This document shows positions 25,393 to 35,600 of a DNA stretch of 64,000 nucleotides, piece after piece. A program made the position numbers and the translations under genes. Source of the DNA: Kitasatospora azatica KCTC 9699 (lineage in GTDB: Bacteria; Actinomycetota; Actinomycetes; Streptomycetales; Streptomycetaceae); contig NZ_JQMO01000003.1 of NCBI RefSeq assembly GCF_000744785.1, positions 5,580,001 to 5,644,000 of the forward strand, read 5' to 3'. The notes beneath the pieces were generated by a model. That model made no database searches and was not told where the DNA came from. It saw only the letters and a program-made list of their open reading frames with translations. How positions within the stretch are numbered: the stretch's first letter is position 1; each line of letters opens with the position of its first letter.

Positions 25393-26264
25393 CCGTCGAT
25401 CAGGGCACGGTCTCGATCCGGCCGGTGCGGGCCCGCCGCCATACGCTCTACTTTCTGGAGTACGCGGCCGGGCAGCGGCCGGTGTTCCTGGACACCGAGG
25501 TCGACATGACCCGGGTGACGGCCCACCGACGGACAGCCCGCACCGCGGTGGGGGGAAAGATCTCACTGGTCAGTTACGTGCTCCTGGCCACCGGGCGGGT
25601 ACTCGCCCGTCACCCGGAGGGGAACGCGGTCATGGTGCCGGGCTGGCCGGGCCGGCTGCGTGCCCCGAGAATCGCCCGGTTCTCCCAGGTCACCGCCAAA
25701 CTCGCGCTGGACCGGGACGTCGACGGAGAGCGAAGCGTCCTGTCGGCGCTCCTTCCCGGCCTCGAGCAGGCCGGTCTGGCCGAGATCCAGGAGCGGATCG
25801 ACCGCTACCGCGGTGAAGGGACGGCCGATCTACCGGAGTTCGCCAGGGTACGGCGGCTCGACCGGCTGCCGGTCCCGCTCGGCCGGCTGGCCTTCGCCGC
25901 GGCGCTGCGCGACCCGCGCCGCCGGGCGGCGGTCTTCGGCACGGTCTCGGTAAGCTCGCTCGGCCATCAGCCCGTGGACGGATTCCACTCCACCGGAGGC
26001 ACCGCGCTCACCGTCTGCCTCGGGCAGGTCGCCGAGCGGCCCACGGTCAAGGACGGCGTACTCGCGGTGGCACCGTTGATGCGGCTGAGCCTGGCCTTCG
26101 ATCACCGGGTCGTGGACGGCGCCACGGCCGCCGACGTGCTCGGTGACCTCAGGCGCACCTTGGAGGAGTTCGATGCCGACGAGGAGTTCGATGCCGACTC
26201 CGGCCTTCGGGGAGCCGCTCAGGATCAGCGGCCGGTACGGCTCGTGGGGCGCGGTCCGCGCTGA
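25389..26264 (+). CDS. E2-type acyltransferase (2-oxoacid dehydrogenase catalytic domain), tetronate-type
   Basis: 291 aa, lacking lipoyl and subunit-binding domains and consisting only of the trimer-forming acyltransferase domain. The catalytic D-H-R-x-x-D-G motif is intact ('AFDHRVVDGATAAD', His239, Asp243). Stand-alone proteins of this type in agglomerin, abyssomicin and quartromicin clusters acetylate the tetronate hydroxymethyl group before elimination to an exocyclic methylene. The dedicated elimination hydrolase is not evident here, so the acylated form could be the end product or another enzyme may act. The C-terminal tail contains a perfect 18-bp tandem duplication (E-E-F-D-A-D twice) that also carries the start of the next gene. 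Confidence 0.85.
   Translation: MTVDQGTVSIRPVRARRHTLYFLEYAAGQRPVFLDTEVDMTRVTAHRRTARTAVGGKISLVSYVLLATGRVLARHPEGNAVMVPGWPGRLRAPRIARFSQVTAKLALDRDVDGERSVLSALLPGLEQAGLAEIQERIDRYRGEGTADLPEFARVRRLDRLPVPLGRLAFAAALRDPRRRAAVFGTVSVSSLGHQPVDGFHSTGGTALTVCLGQVAERPTVKDGVLAVAPLMRLSLAFDHRVVDGATAADVLGDLRRTLEEFDADEEFDADSGLRGAAQDQRPVRLVGRGPR
26163..26198 (+). repeat. 18-bp perfect tandem duplication carrying RBS and start codon
   Basis: Two identical copies of GAGGAGTTCGATGCCGAC. Each holds a GAGGAG ribosome site and, four bases later, an ATG in frame with the phosphopantetheinyl transferase. The duplication is in frame for both overlapping genes, adding six residues to each. Confidence 0.9.
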
Positions 26265-27045
26265 GCTCGACGAGCACGGGGTCACGGTACTCCACGCCCG
26301 GCTGGCAGACTGGAGGCCGGGACACGTGGCGGCACCGCGGCTGCGGACGCTGCTGGGGCGGGACTGGGATCGGTATCTCGCCCTTACCCATCCCGAGGTC
26401 CGAGCGCGTTTCGCGGCATCGCGCATCCTGCTCAAGTTCGCGGCCGGCGCGGCGGTCGAGGTCGCCCCTGAGGCCGTCGAACTGGCCTACCACTCCACTG
26501 GACGGCCCTACCTGCTCGGCATCGACGCGGTGGACATCAGCCTCAGCCACACGGAGGAACTGCTGGTGGTCGGTCTCAGCAGCCGCGGACTGATCGGCGT
26601 CGATGCCGAGCGGGCCGACCGTGAACTGTACGGCTGCGGTCTGGCCGGGCATATGTGCACGCCTCATGAACTCGACGCACTCGAAAGCCTCCCGGTGCGG
26701 CGACGAAACCCTGAACTGCTCCGGCTGTGGACGCTGAAGGAGGCGTACAGCAAGGCCACCGGCCTGGGTATGCGCTTCCCCTTCACCGAGTTCGGCTTCG
26801 GATCGCAGGGCAGCCCCCAGGGGGTCAGGTGTCCTGACGGCAGCCCCGCCACCGGCGCGGACTGGTGCTTCAGCACCTGCGTCGTGGACGACTCGTACGT
26901 CCTCAGCACCGCGGTCCACGACTCGGGCTTCGGCATCACCGAGGACAGGGCGGCGCACACGATGCTCGACGAAACTCTGGTCGACGCGCTCATCTGCGCG
27001 CTGGGCGAGGAGGAACCGGAGAGAGGGACGGACGAGGAGTGGTGA
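26173..27045 (+). CDS. Sfp-type 4'-phosphopantetheinyl transferase
   Basis: 290 aa. Diagnostic motifs are present: 'DISLSHTEELLVVGLS', 'LIGVDAERADR' (Mg-binding Asp and Glu) and 'LRLWTLKEAYSKATGLG' (W-x-x-K-E-A). It transfers phosphopantetheine from CoA to the cluster's two free ACPs and the PKS ACP. The gene overlaps the E2-like gene by about 90 bp in another frame, so the operon is tightly coupled. Start at 26173 or 26191 cannot be separated because the 18-bp duplication gives each ATG its own GAGGAG; GTG 26143 is less likely. Confidence 0.9.
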   Translation: MPTRSSMPTPAFGEPLRISGRYGSWGAVRAELDEHGVTVLHARLADWRPGHVAAPRLRTLLGRDWDRYLALTHPEVRARFAASRILLKFAAGAAVEVAPEAVELAYHSTGRPYLLGIDAVDISLSHTEELLVVGLSSRGLIGVDAERADRELYGCGLAGHMCTPHELDALESLPVRRRNPELLRLWTLKEAYSKATGLGMRFPFTEFGFGSQGSPQGVRCPDGSPATGADWCFSTCVVDDSYVLSTAVHDSGFGITEDRAAHTMLDETLVDALICALGEEEPERGTDEEW

Positions 27046-27089
27046 GCCACGACAGCCGTCCGTACCCCCGCCATGGAAGGAACCGAGAC

Positions 27090-27560
27090 ATGCCCACGAC
27101 CGCATCGCCCGACACGCCCGAAGACATGACCGCACCCCTCGGGAACCCGTACCCGAGGACCACCGCCGAGGGAGTGTCAGAAGCCCCACGTGACAGCTGG
27201 ACCTGGCGCAGCCCTGAGGGCCGCATCCTGAGCGCTGTCGCCGGAATCGGCGCCGTGACCGCCGCGGCTTTCCTCGGCGGCCCGGTCACCTGGACCTTCT
27301 GGGCCGGTCTGGTCGGTCCGGACGTGGCATTCCTGAAAGGGCTTCATGAGGAGCCGGCCGGCAAGGGCGCGCTCCCGCGCTCGGCCGTCGGTCTCTACAA
27401 CGAGCTGCATCGTCCTGCGGCCCCCGGCGCCGTCATAGGTCTCGGCCTGGTGACCCTCTCCCGGCCGCTCGTCGTCGGCGGCCTCGGGTGGTTCGCCCAT
27501 ATCGCACTGGACCGGGCGTTCGGCTTCGGCCCACGTCGCCCCGACGGGTACATCCACTGA
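27090..27560 (+). CDS. DUF4260-family membrane protein
   Basis: 156 aa. After about 45 polar residues come hydrophobic helices with the family-like pattern 'WAGLVGPDVAFLKGL', 'YNELHRPAAPGAVIGLGL' and the C-terminal 'LGWFAHIALDRAFGFGPRRPDG'. The ATG at 27090 follows GGAAGGA at good spacing. It is the last gene of the cluster on the plus strand. Function of the family is unknown; possibly in the membrane as a passenger of the operon. Confidence 0.7.
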   Translation: MPTTASPDTPEDMTAPLGNPYPRTTAEGVSEAPRDSWTWRSPEGRILSAVAGIGAVTAAAFLGGPVTWTFWAGLVGPDVAFLKGLHEEPAGKGALPRSAVGLYNELHRPAAPGAVIGLGLVTLSRPLVVGGLGWFAHIALDRAFGFGPRRPDGYIH

Positions 27561-27607
27561 CCGGTGGCCCGGCGGATTGCGGTGGACCCCTCCGGCAGGT
27601 CCCGGGC

Positions 27608-28021
27608 GTGCTCGCGAGGCTGACCGCCAATGGAACCTTCGCCGAGCAGTTCGGCTCGGCCTGTACGTTGACCGGCGTACTCGAGGCCGCGGGATTCGAG
27701 CCGGTCCGGGTGAAGATCGAGGCGGCCGATCCGCGGTTCACCGACGAGCACACAGGGCGAGCCTGGTATGCGGCACGCCGGGCCGCGATGGACCTGGTGA
27801 TTGCGGCGATCTCCAACTCGCCATGGGCGGACGCCCTGGTCCTGTGTGGCAGATACCCGCAGGGCAAGGACCTCTACGACGCTGTACTGCTCGCCGAACA
27901 CTGCACGGAACGCTGGTCGGCCTCGACCGGGGTGATGCAGCGCGTCTCAGCCTCCCGCGGAGGCGCACGACCCGGCCAAGCCGCACGGCCGCTCCTGAGC
28001 GTCCCGCTGGATCGTGAGTAG
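27608..28021 (+). CDS. Hypothetical protein, probably a gene remnant
   Basis: 137 aa from a GTG at 27608 to a TAG at 28021. Codon bias is coding-like (G/C third positions) and the sequence is ordinary soluble protein ('CTLTGVLEAAGFEPVRVKIE', 'AAMDLVIAAISNSPWADALVLCG'). I do not recognise the family. There is no ribosome site before the GTG, the same frame stays open upstream into the DUF4260 gene, and a truncated transposase follows, so a 5'-deleted gene is likely. Confidence 0.4.
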   Translation: MLARLTANGTFAEQFGSACTLTGVLEAAGFEPVRVKIEAADPRFTDEHTGRAWYAARRAAMDLVIAAISNSPWADALVLCGRYPQGKDLYDAVLLAEHCTERWSASTGVMQRVSASRGGARPGQAARPLLSVPLDRE

Positions 28022-28162
28022 CCTGAGGCGCAGGTTGCCCGCGCCCCGACGTCGGGGTTTGGTCGCGAAGGGGCCCGGTGGTCACCGTCGCCGTCTGCCT
28101 TTGCTGCGGGTCCGGCGGCTGTTCGAGTACGCGGAACATCACAACGAACATAGGTCGCGGCG

Positions 28163-28601
28163 GTGCCTTGGGCCCGCCACGACGCCGGACACACATACGA
28201 CTTCGACCAGCAGGTCGCCTGGCTGGCCACCGAGTGCTCCAAGTCAGCCACCGCACAGTTGATGCGGGTAGCCTGGCGCACTGTCGGCGCGATCCTGACC
28301 CGCTACCAGCGTGACGCCGACGCCGGGATTGACCGCTTCGCCGGGCTGCGGCGGATCGGCGTCGACGAGATCTCGTACCGCAAGGGCCAGAAGTACATGA
28401 CCGTGGTCGTCGACCACGACACCCGGCACGTGGTGTGGATGGCAGACAGCCACGGCAAGGACGTCCTGCGCTCGTTCTTCGACGCCCTGGGCGCCGAGTG
28501 CGCCCACCGGCTTACGCACATCAGCGCCGACGGCGCCGAATGGATCGCCGACGTGGTCGCCGAGCGGGCCCCGAATGCCGTGCGCGCCATGGACCCCGGA
28601 A
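28163..28601 (+). pseudogene. Truncated ISL3-family transposase
   Basis: The frame opens with 'VPWARHDAGHTYDFDQQVAWLATECSK' and continues through 'LMRVAWRTVGAILTRY' and 'RRIGVDEISYRKGQKYMTVVVDHDTRHVVWM' (first catalytic Asp region), 'DVLRSFFDALGAE' and 'APNAVRAMD'. This is the middle of an ISL3 DDE transposase. The N-terminal zinc-finger and HTH regions and everything after the 'AMDP' motif are missing; an in-frame TAG lies just upstream at 28151. Terminal repeats were not found. It is a decayed fragment, not an active element. Confidence 0.82.
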
Positions 28602-29069
28602 CTCGTGCTCCGCGAGGATCTGTCCGAAGTGGTCGGCGCCGAGGTCGAAGAAGCGGCGGTAGTGCACGCCGACGCCGTGCACGCGGACGGGGACCCTGCC
28701 GAGATCCACGACGGTCCACGCCTCCTCGCCGCCGCGGTAGCCGTGCGACAGCTCCCGGACAACGAACACCCGGGCGGCTGCCTGCAGCCGGCGGCCGCTG
28801 ATCCGGGACAGGTCGCCAGACAGGTACACGGTCTTCTGCGCGAGGTCGACCGAACCGGAGGCAAGGTCCTCCGGCGAGATGACGCACCCGAAGAAGCTCT
28901 CGACCAGGTCGTTGTCCTGCACCATCGAAGGCACGACCAGTACGTTGCCCGCGTCCTCGATGCAAGCCTCTGGTGGCTCTGCCGTGTACATCAAGCGGTA
29001 CCCCTGCCGTCCGCAGATCTTGGTGGACTGCTCGAACCGTGGCCCCGGCAGCAGCCCGCTCTCGCGCAT
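28521..29069 (-). pseudogene. Fragment of an unidentified gene, truncated at the ISL3 remnant
   Basis: Reading minus from 29069, about 155 residues look like real protein ('YRLMYTAEPPEACIEDAGNV', 'VPSMVQDNDLVESFFGCVIS', 'VHGVGVHYRRFFDLGADHFGQILAEHEF'), then the sequence runs into the antisense of the transposase remnant near 28600 and turns into Arg-rich shadow. The same frame is open upstream of 29069 to about 29246 with coding-like residues ('RYDLAEQLRPSAC'), and no ribosome site precedes the ATG. Both ends therefore seem lost. I do not recognise the family. Confidence 0.45.
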
Positions 29070-29246
29070 GTGCGTGGCAGAGCCCGGACGGAAGGAGGCG
29101 CAACGTTGGGCCCAGATGCTCTCAGGGGGCCCGAGGCCGGACAGCGGGGTTCTGCTGCAGGCCGACGGGCGGAGCTGCTCGGCCAGGTCGTACCGGCCCC
29201 GGGCCAGCCGCGTACCTTGAGGTCCGCGGCCGGGCCCGACGGCGGC

Positions 29247-29648
29247 TCAGTTCCAGGCCGTGCAGGTCACTCCTCCGGACCAGTCCTCCCCGCAGGCCCG
29301 CACCCAGTAGCCCGGGCCGTCGTAGAGCGGGCTCTGGTCGGCGCCGTAGGTGGCCGCCCCGAATCCCCCGTTGGCACAGGTTCTGCGCAGCAGGCCGTTC
29401 CAGGTGCGCTGGGTGGGATCGGTGGTCTGGTCCTCCCAGAGGCAACCGCTGAAGAAGTCCTGCCAGTGGATCTCGCCCCAGGTGTGATCGTGCCCGTCCA
29501 GGGTGAAGACGTGCAGGGTCACGACGGTGCCGGAGCCGTACCCCCGCAGCGTCAGCCGGTCGGACGGAGCCGCCTGCGCCGCGGACGGGGTCAGGACAGC
29601 GGCGGTACCCGCCAGGGCCAGGCCGATCATCCAACGCTTGAGCATCAT
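29247..29648 (-). CDS. Small secreted protein with four cysteines
   Basis: 133 aa. The N-terminus M-M-L-K-R-W-M followed by 'IGLALAGTAAVLTPSAAQAA' is a signal peptide with an A-Q-A cleavage site. The mature part (about 107 residues) is rich in Gly, Trp and Asp and has four Cys ('SGCLWED', 'RTCANGG', 'VRACGED', 'VTCTAW'), consistent with two disulfides outside the cell. GGAGGA precedes the first ATG by 6 nt. It lies only 34 bp downstream of the RHS-protein stop on the same strand, so the two are probably one transcript. Family not recognised; partner or protective protein for the RHS product is possible. Confidence 0.75.
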   Translation of the reverse strand: MMLKRWMIGLALAGTAAVLTPSAAQAAPSDRLTLRGYGSGTVVTLHVFTLDGHDHTWGEIHWQDFFSGCLWEDQTTDPTQRTWNGLLRRTCANGGFGAATYGADQSPLYDGPGYWVRACGEDWSGGVTCTAWN

Positions 29649-29682
29649 GGGCGTTCCTCCTCGGGACGGTGGGGCTCGCGGA

Positions 29683-32600
29683 TCAGTAGTACGCGCGCCG
29701 GTGCCCGCCACCGGAGCCGTTGCCGGTGGAGCTCGGCGGCGCTGCACTCGACGGCGTGCTGGTTGCCGCCTTCTTGATCCATTGCCAGCCCTTGGAGAGC
29801 ATCTGCTTGAAGGCCAGCACCGAGGCCACGATCGCCAGCTCGGAGCTGATCCAGTGGAAGGCGTGGTTGACGGACTCGACCGGCCCCTTCGGTGTACCGG
29901 TGCCGCTACTGGTCCGGCCCTGCCAGTCGTCGAACTTGTCGATCTTTCCGCTCTTGTCAACGGCGCCCTTGACGTCGCCGAGCTTTCCGTCCATCTGGCC
30001 AAACTTCTTCGCACGGGCGGCTGTTGCGTCGGCCTCGTCGGTGCCGTGGTCCGCCCCGCCGATGTCCTGGCCGGTGCCGTTCGGCCCGCCGTTGGGGTTG
30101 GGTCCCGGGTCGACGGGGTCGGGCAGCCCGCCCGTTGCCTTCTCCGCCTTGCTCGCCTCGTCGGCGTCCTTGCCGAGTTTCAGGAGCCACTTGCCGAACT
30201 TGGGGGCCTTGCTGAGGAACCTGCCCGCCTTGCCCCAGGGCGTGACCGATGCCACTCCCAGGACACAGGTGGTGTCGATGCTGTCCCCGCAGTGCTCGAT
30301 GTCGGGCAGCGGATTCAACGGCTGCAGCACAGTGACTACGGCCTGCTGGCCCTTGCCCACCGGCGAGTCGCTGCCGAAGAAGTGGTCGTAGAGGCCACTC
30401 CACATGCAGTCCATTGGGTTCCAGGAGCTGCAGCCCGACCCCTGGTCGTCCGAGCTGAGGCCGGTCGGGTCGCTGGCGCTGACCGGGTCGTTGCCGGCGT
30501 AGGCATAGCCACCGATGGTCTGCGGTTCCGTGGCCGAGAACAGCGGGTCGACGGAGAGGAACCGGCCGGTCCCCGCATCGTAGGTCCGCGCACCGACTGC
30601 CGTGAGTCCGGTGACGGCGTCGGTGGGCTTGCCCAGGAAGGTGTGGTCGTCCACCCAGTTGGACTGAACGGCGCCGCGGCTCTCGCCGAACGGCTTGAGG
30701 TAGCGTCGCGACAGCACCTGGCCGCTGGCGGCGTTCACTGTCGTCCCGCCGGTGGCCTGGTTGTTGGTGATCTCGTACGTGAGCGCGCCGGTCGAGCCGG
30801 CCACGATCGTCGGGGCGCTCGGGTAGGCGTAGTAGCGGGTTCCGGTCACCGTCCCGGTACCGGTGCTCAGTTGGAGTTCGGTTCCGTCCAGGTAGAGCGT
30901 GGCGGTGCCGCTCTGGGTTCCAGTGGTGTAGTCCCGGCGCAGCAGGGTCTGGCCGTTGGCGTCGTAGACGAAGGATGCAGTCTTGTTGCTGCTCGTGTCG
31001 GCGACGGCGGCCAGGCGCCCCTCCGCATCCCAACTGAGCGTCTGCTTGGCGCCACTGGCCAGGTTGCGACCCGTGGTGTTACCCGATCCGTCGTAGGTGT
31101 AGGCGTCGGTGCCCGTGCTGCCGCCGGCCGCCGTGATGCCGGCCGGCAGGTGGGCGCCGGCGCCGCCAGTAGTGGCGGCGCCCGCGGTGTTGGTGGTGCC
31201 CGCGGCCGGGAAGGTGGACGTGCGGGTGACGTCCTTGGCGGTGTTGCCGGCGGGGTCGTGGTCGGTGACGGTGGAGCGGTTGCCGGTCAGGGCACCGTTC
31301 CCGAGGCCGGTGGCACCGGTGGCGTCGAAGCCGAAGCTCTGCCAGTACGGAGCCGGGCCGCCCAGGGCGGCAGCCGATGCGGGAGCGTTGTTGCGGGTGG
31401 AGTCGGCGCAGGAGCCGAGGCCACCGGTGGCGGTGGTGGGGCTGTTGGGGTTGGTGGTCGCGGAGGGGGTCTGATCACCCTTGTCGGCCCAGGCCTGGGT
31501 GACCCGACCGGCGTAGTCGTAGGTGTAGCACTGCAGGTCCCGAACGGCCGCACCCGGGTTGTAGGAGCCCGAGACCGTCCAGTTCTGCAGGTCGGCGGTG
31601 GAGGTCAGTCGGCCGGAGACGTCGTATGTGTAGGAGACGGCGTCGACGCTGTAGGTGTTGAGCTGGGTGGGGTTGGCGGCGTTCTGACCGGCCGTGGCGT
31701 CGGTGAAGGAGTTCGTCACCCGGCCCGTGGCGGCGTCGTAGAGGTTCTGCTGGACGATCTGGTACGGGTAGTCGCCCAGCGTCCGGGAGAGGATGCGGCC
31801 GAGCTGGTCATACTGGGTCGCCACCACGTAGTCGGCGTTGCCCCCGGCGGCCATTAGCAGGCCGTTGACGTTGTACGAGTTGTAGACCGTCTCGGCGGGA
31901 AGACCGCCTGCGGCCGGGAGGTCGGTGTGGTCGAGCAGGCCGGTGACGGGCGTGTAGGAGTTGTTGGTCACGTATGTGCCTGCCAGCGCGGCGTTGCCGT
32001 CAGCGGCCGGGACGCTCACCTGGGTACCGAGCGGCCGGGCGGCCGCGTCGTAGCCGGTGACCGCGGTGGTGTACGCGTTGGTCCCGCCACCCGTGTAGCG
32101 GGTGGAGGAGGCGGACAGGCCGCGGGTCGGCTTGCCATCCGAGCCGGGAGCGGTGTCGAAGCTCCAGGCGGCCAGCAGGGTCGAGGCGGCCGGAGTTCCG
32201 CTGCTCGCCAACGGCGCGTTGTACTCGGCAGTCCTGCGGTTCAGTGCGTCGTAGGTGAAGGACAGGTACTGGTTGCGGGCGTCCTGGGTCTGGACGACCA
32301 GCCCCGCGTTGTCCTCGGTCGTGTAGCTGGTGCCCGTGTCCGGGCCCGTGCTGGTGGTGTGATGGCCGAGCAGGTCGGTGGTCGTGGTGGTCCAGGTGTT
32401 GCGCCCGGTGGCGTCCGTCACGGTCGAGGTGGTGCCACCCGCGACGTAGGAGAAGCCGTAGGCCGTCACGTCCGCGTCGGCGGAGTTGCCGGTGGGCGCC
32501 GGCGGGTTGTTGTGGTAGGTCCACAGGGCGCTGGTCCGGCCGCGGACGTCCGTGACGGTCGATGTCGCTCCCGCGGACGCGGTCCCGTTGCCCGCCGGGG

Positions 32601-35600
32601 CGGTGGTGTCCGTGCGGTCGGCCCCGGGGTAGGCGGTAGTGGTGATCGCGCCGGGCACGGCGGTGCCGTTGTGGTACTGGGTGACGGTCAGCGGGCGGGA
32701 CAGTCCGTCGTACGTCGTGACGGTCTGCGAGGGCAGGGCATCACCGTAGTTGCGGAACGCGCCGGACGGACTGCTGGACCCGTCGTAGGTGGCGCTCGCG
32801 GTGCGGTAGGGCTTTCCCAGGGAGTTGAACTCCACCTGGGTGGACACCAGTCCGGCAGACCCGTCGGCGGGCGTGGCCTGGGTCTGCACCTGCTCCCCGA
32901 AACCGTCGAGGATCGAGTACGCCAGCCCGTAGGAGTTGTCCTCGCGCAGGGTCTGAGTGGCCAGGTACGGGTTGGCCGCGGGGCCGGTGGCCCCCAACGA
33001 GGTGCCGAACACGCCGTACGAGTAGACCTGGTTGGGAATGGCCGGATACTGCGCCTTGGGGTGGTCGGCAGCCCAGACCTTGACCACTCGTCCGAGGCCG
33101 TCGTACAGCGCGTCGCTCTGGCGGCCGTTCACATCCACGGTCGTCTCGGTGACGGCCCGGCCGCGGTCGAGCGCGGTCGTCGAGGTCCAACCGGCCGCGT
33201 TCCGGACGGCGACCTGCTGGGGCAGCAGCTCGGTGCTCGGAGTGTAGGTGGTTTGGGTGGTGTGTTTGTCGGCATCGGTGGCCGAGAGGGTCCGGCCGTA
33301 CTGGTCGAAGCCGGTCTGTGCGGTCGTGATCCAGCCTGCGTGGAACGAGGCTGCCGCCTGTGTGCTGGTGACGTCGCCGGTCGTGACCGTCCCCGGCGGT
33401 TGGTCGTCGTACAGGGCCTGGGTTTCCGAGACGGTCGTCGCCGCGGTCTCCGAGTTCGTGGCGCAGCTCTTGCCGGCCGGAACGGTCGAGGTGATGGTCG
33501 TCAGCGGATAGGCGGTCCACTGGGCGCCGTCGGCTCCCAGCGCGGTGTTGCCGGCGTAGTTGGTGAAGGTGCACAGCTCCTGCACGCCGCCCAGCGGATT
33601 GCCGGAGGTGTCGGTGTCGCCCTTGTCGTCGGTCAGCATCAGGTGGCCATTGCCGCCGACGCCGCCGGAACCGGTGAATACGGGGAGCGAGTTGTCGTAG
33701 GTGTAGTCGATCTCCGAGCGGCGCAGCGCGCCGGAGGCGAGCGGCGCGTAAGTGATCTTGCGCTGGATATGGGAGAAGTGCGCCCGCTGCGCCGGCAGTC
33801 CGGAAGCGCGGGTGTGCTGCGCGGTGACCATCCGGGGGTCGGTGGGGTCCTCGGGCACCGAGATCACATCGGAGAGCACCGTCGAGGACGTCTCCGAGGC
33901 GTAGGTCTGGGTCTCCAGCGCCTCACCGGCCAGGGCGTTGTCGTCGCGGTACCCGCCGGACGGGCACGCGGTGGTGACCGGTGCCTGGTTGTGCGAGTCG
34001 TTCAGGCAGACGAAGCCGGTCGGGTCCTGGTCCATGCCCCGGAAGTACGTCGTGACGCTCATCGCGTTGTGTCCGGCGGACTCACCGGCGGTGCTGGTCT
34101 GCACCTGAGGGAAGCCCCGGAACTGGTCGACGGTCCGGTAGGCCGGATCGGCCTGCTCGGAGTCGTTGGTGTGCCAGGCCGGCTTGCCCACGTAGGTGTA
34201 GTTGGTGGCGTGCGGAGCGGAGTAGACGTAGCCGGTGCCCTTGGTGGTGTTGTCGTTCACCGTGACACCGGTGACCAGGTACTTGTTGAACCAGTCGGTC
34301 ACCATGGTGCCGTTGTTGCTGAAGTACTCCGGGTAGCACAGGGTCGTGTTCGCGGTGGTCGCCGGTGGCGGCGTGCTGCCGCATTTCAGTGCGGCGGGCA
34401 GGCCGTAGCCGACGATTGTCTCCGAGCCGAGCTCGTCGGTGATGTCGTTGAGGCGGTAGCGGTAGAACTGCGCCGTGCCGTACAGGGTGGATGCCTGGGA
34501 GCGGTTGGCCAGCTGCGTGTATCCGAGGTTGACCGCCGGGGCGTTCGAGGTGGCCAGGGTGCCGTCGGAGTTGACCGTGTAGCCGGTGCGGCCGATCGAA
34601 TCCAGGCGCAGTTGCGCGCGGTTGCCCGAGGTCGCGTTGTCCTGCGGGAGCGGGAAAGACTGGTTGAACGTATAGGTGTCGACCGCCTGGTACTTGGCCG
34701 GAATTCCGGCCGGCTGCTTTCCCGAGGGAGCACCGGTGTTCACCGCGGTCTGGACGCCGGTCAGGCGCACCGTGGAGAAGTAGGCCGGGGAGAAGACGGC
34801 GCACGAGGTGCTGCCCGCGTCGCAGTGCCGGTCGTACGGGACGTCTGGGAAGGCCACGGCGTTGCCCGAACTCCCCGAGGTGATGCCCGTGGTGGCGACG
34901 CCCGACGAGACGCTCGGCGCAGCGGTCGGGCACTTCGGGTTGCCTGCCGCGTCGTACACACAGCGCGGGGCGTAGCCGAAGAGGTCGGTGGAGGCCGGCC
35001 AGGCGACGGCCGCGTTGCCGTCGGCGAGCAGGCCGGTGGATCTGGCGAGGTCGGCCTTCTGCCAGCCGTAGTCGATCTCGCGCAGGTAACCGGAGCGGGT
35101 GTAGGCGGTGGTGGCCGTCTTGTGCTGGTAGTTGTCGAGCTCCCTCGCGTAGCTGAAGCGGGTGACGTTTCCGTGCGGGTCGATGATGAAGTCCAGGTTC
35201 CACCGCCAGGCCTGCAGGCAGGTCTGCGGATCCACCGTCCCCGTCGGGTCGTTGCAGTTGCTGCCGCTGCCGGTGCCGAACACCGGCTCGGACCAGGTCG
35301 AATACGTCGGGCTGTCACCGCCTGTGCCGCCGAACCCCGCGGGCAGCCGGTTCGCCCCGTACACGTACACCGTGCCGTCGGTGTCCGTCAGCTTCCAGTA
35401 CGCCTGGTTGGCCGTGTTGTTCGAGCCGCCCGTCGTGCCGTACAGGAGCTGCACCCGAGTACCGTCGTCGACCGCGAGCCGCCATTTGGAGGTGTCCGTG
35501 TCGTCCCGGACCAACTGCCCGGAGTGGCCGGTACCGGAGACGGCCGCGTTCGCCACGCCGAGGCACAGGTCACCGGACGACCCCCAGTTCGTCGGATCGA

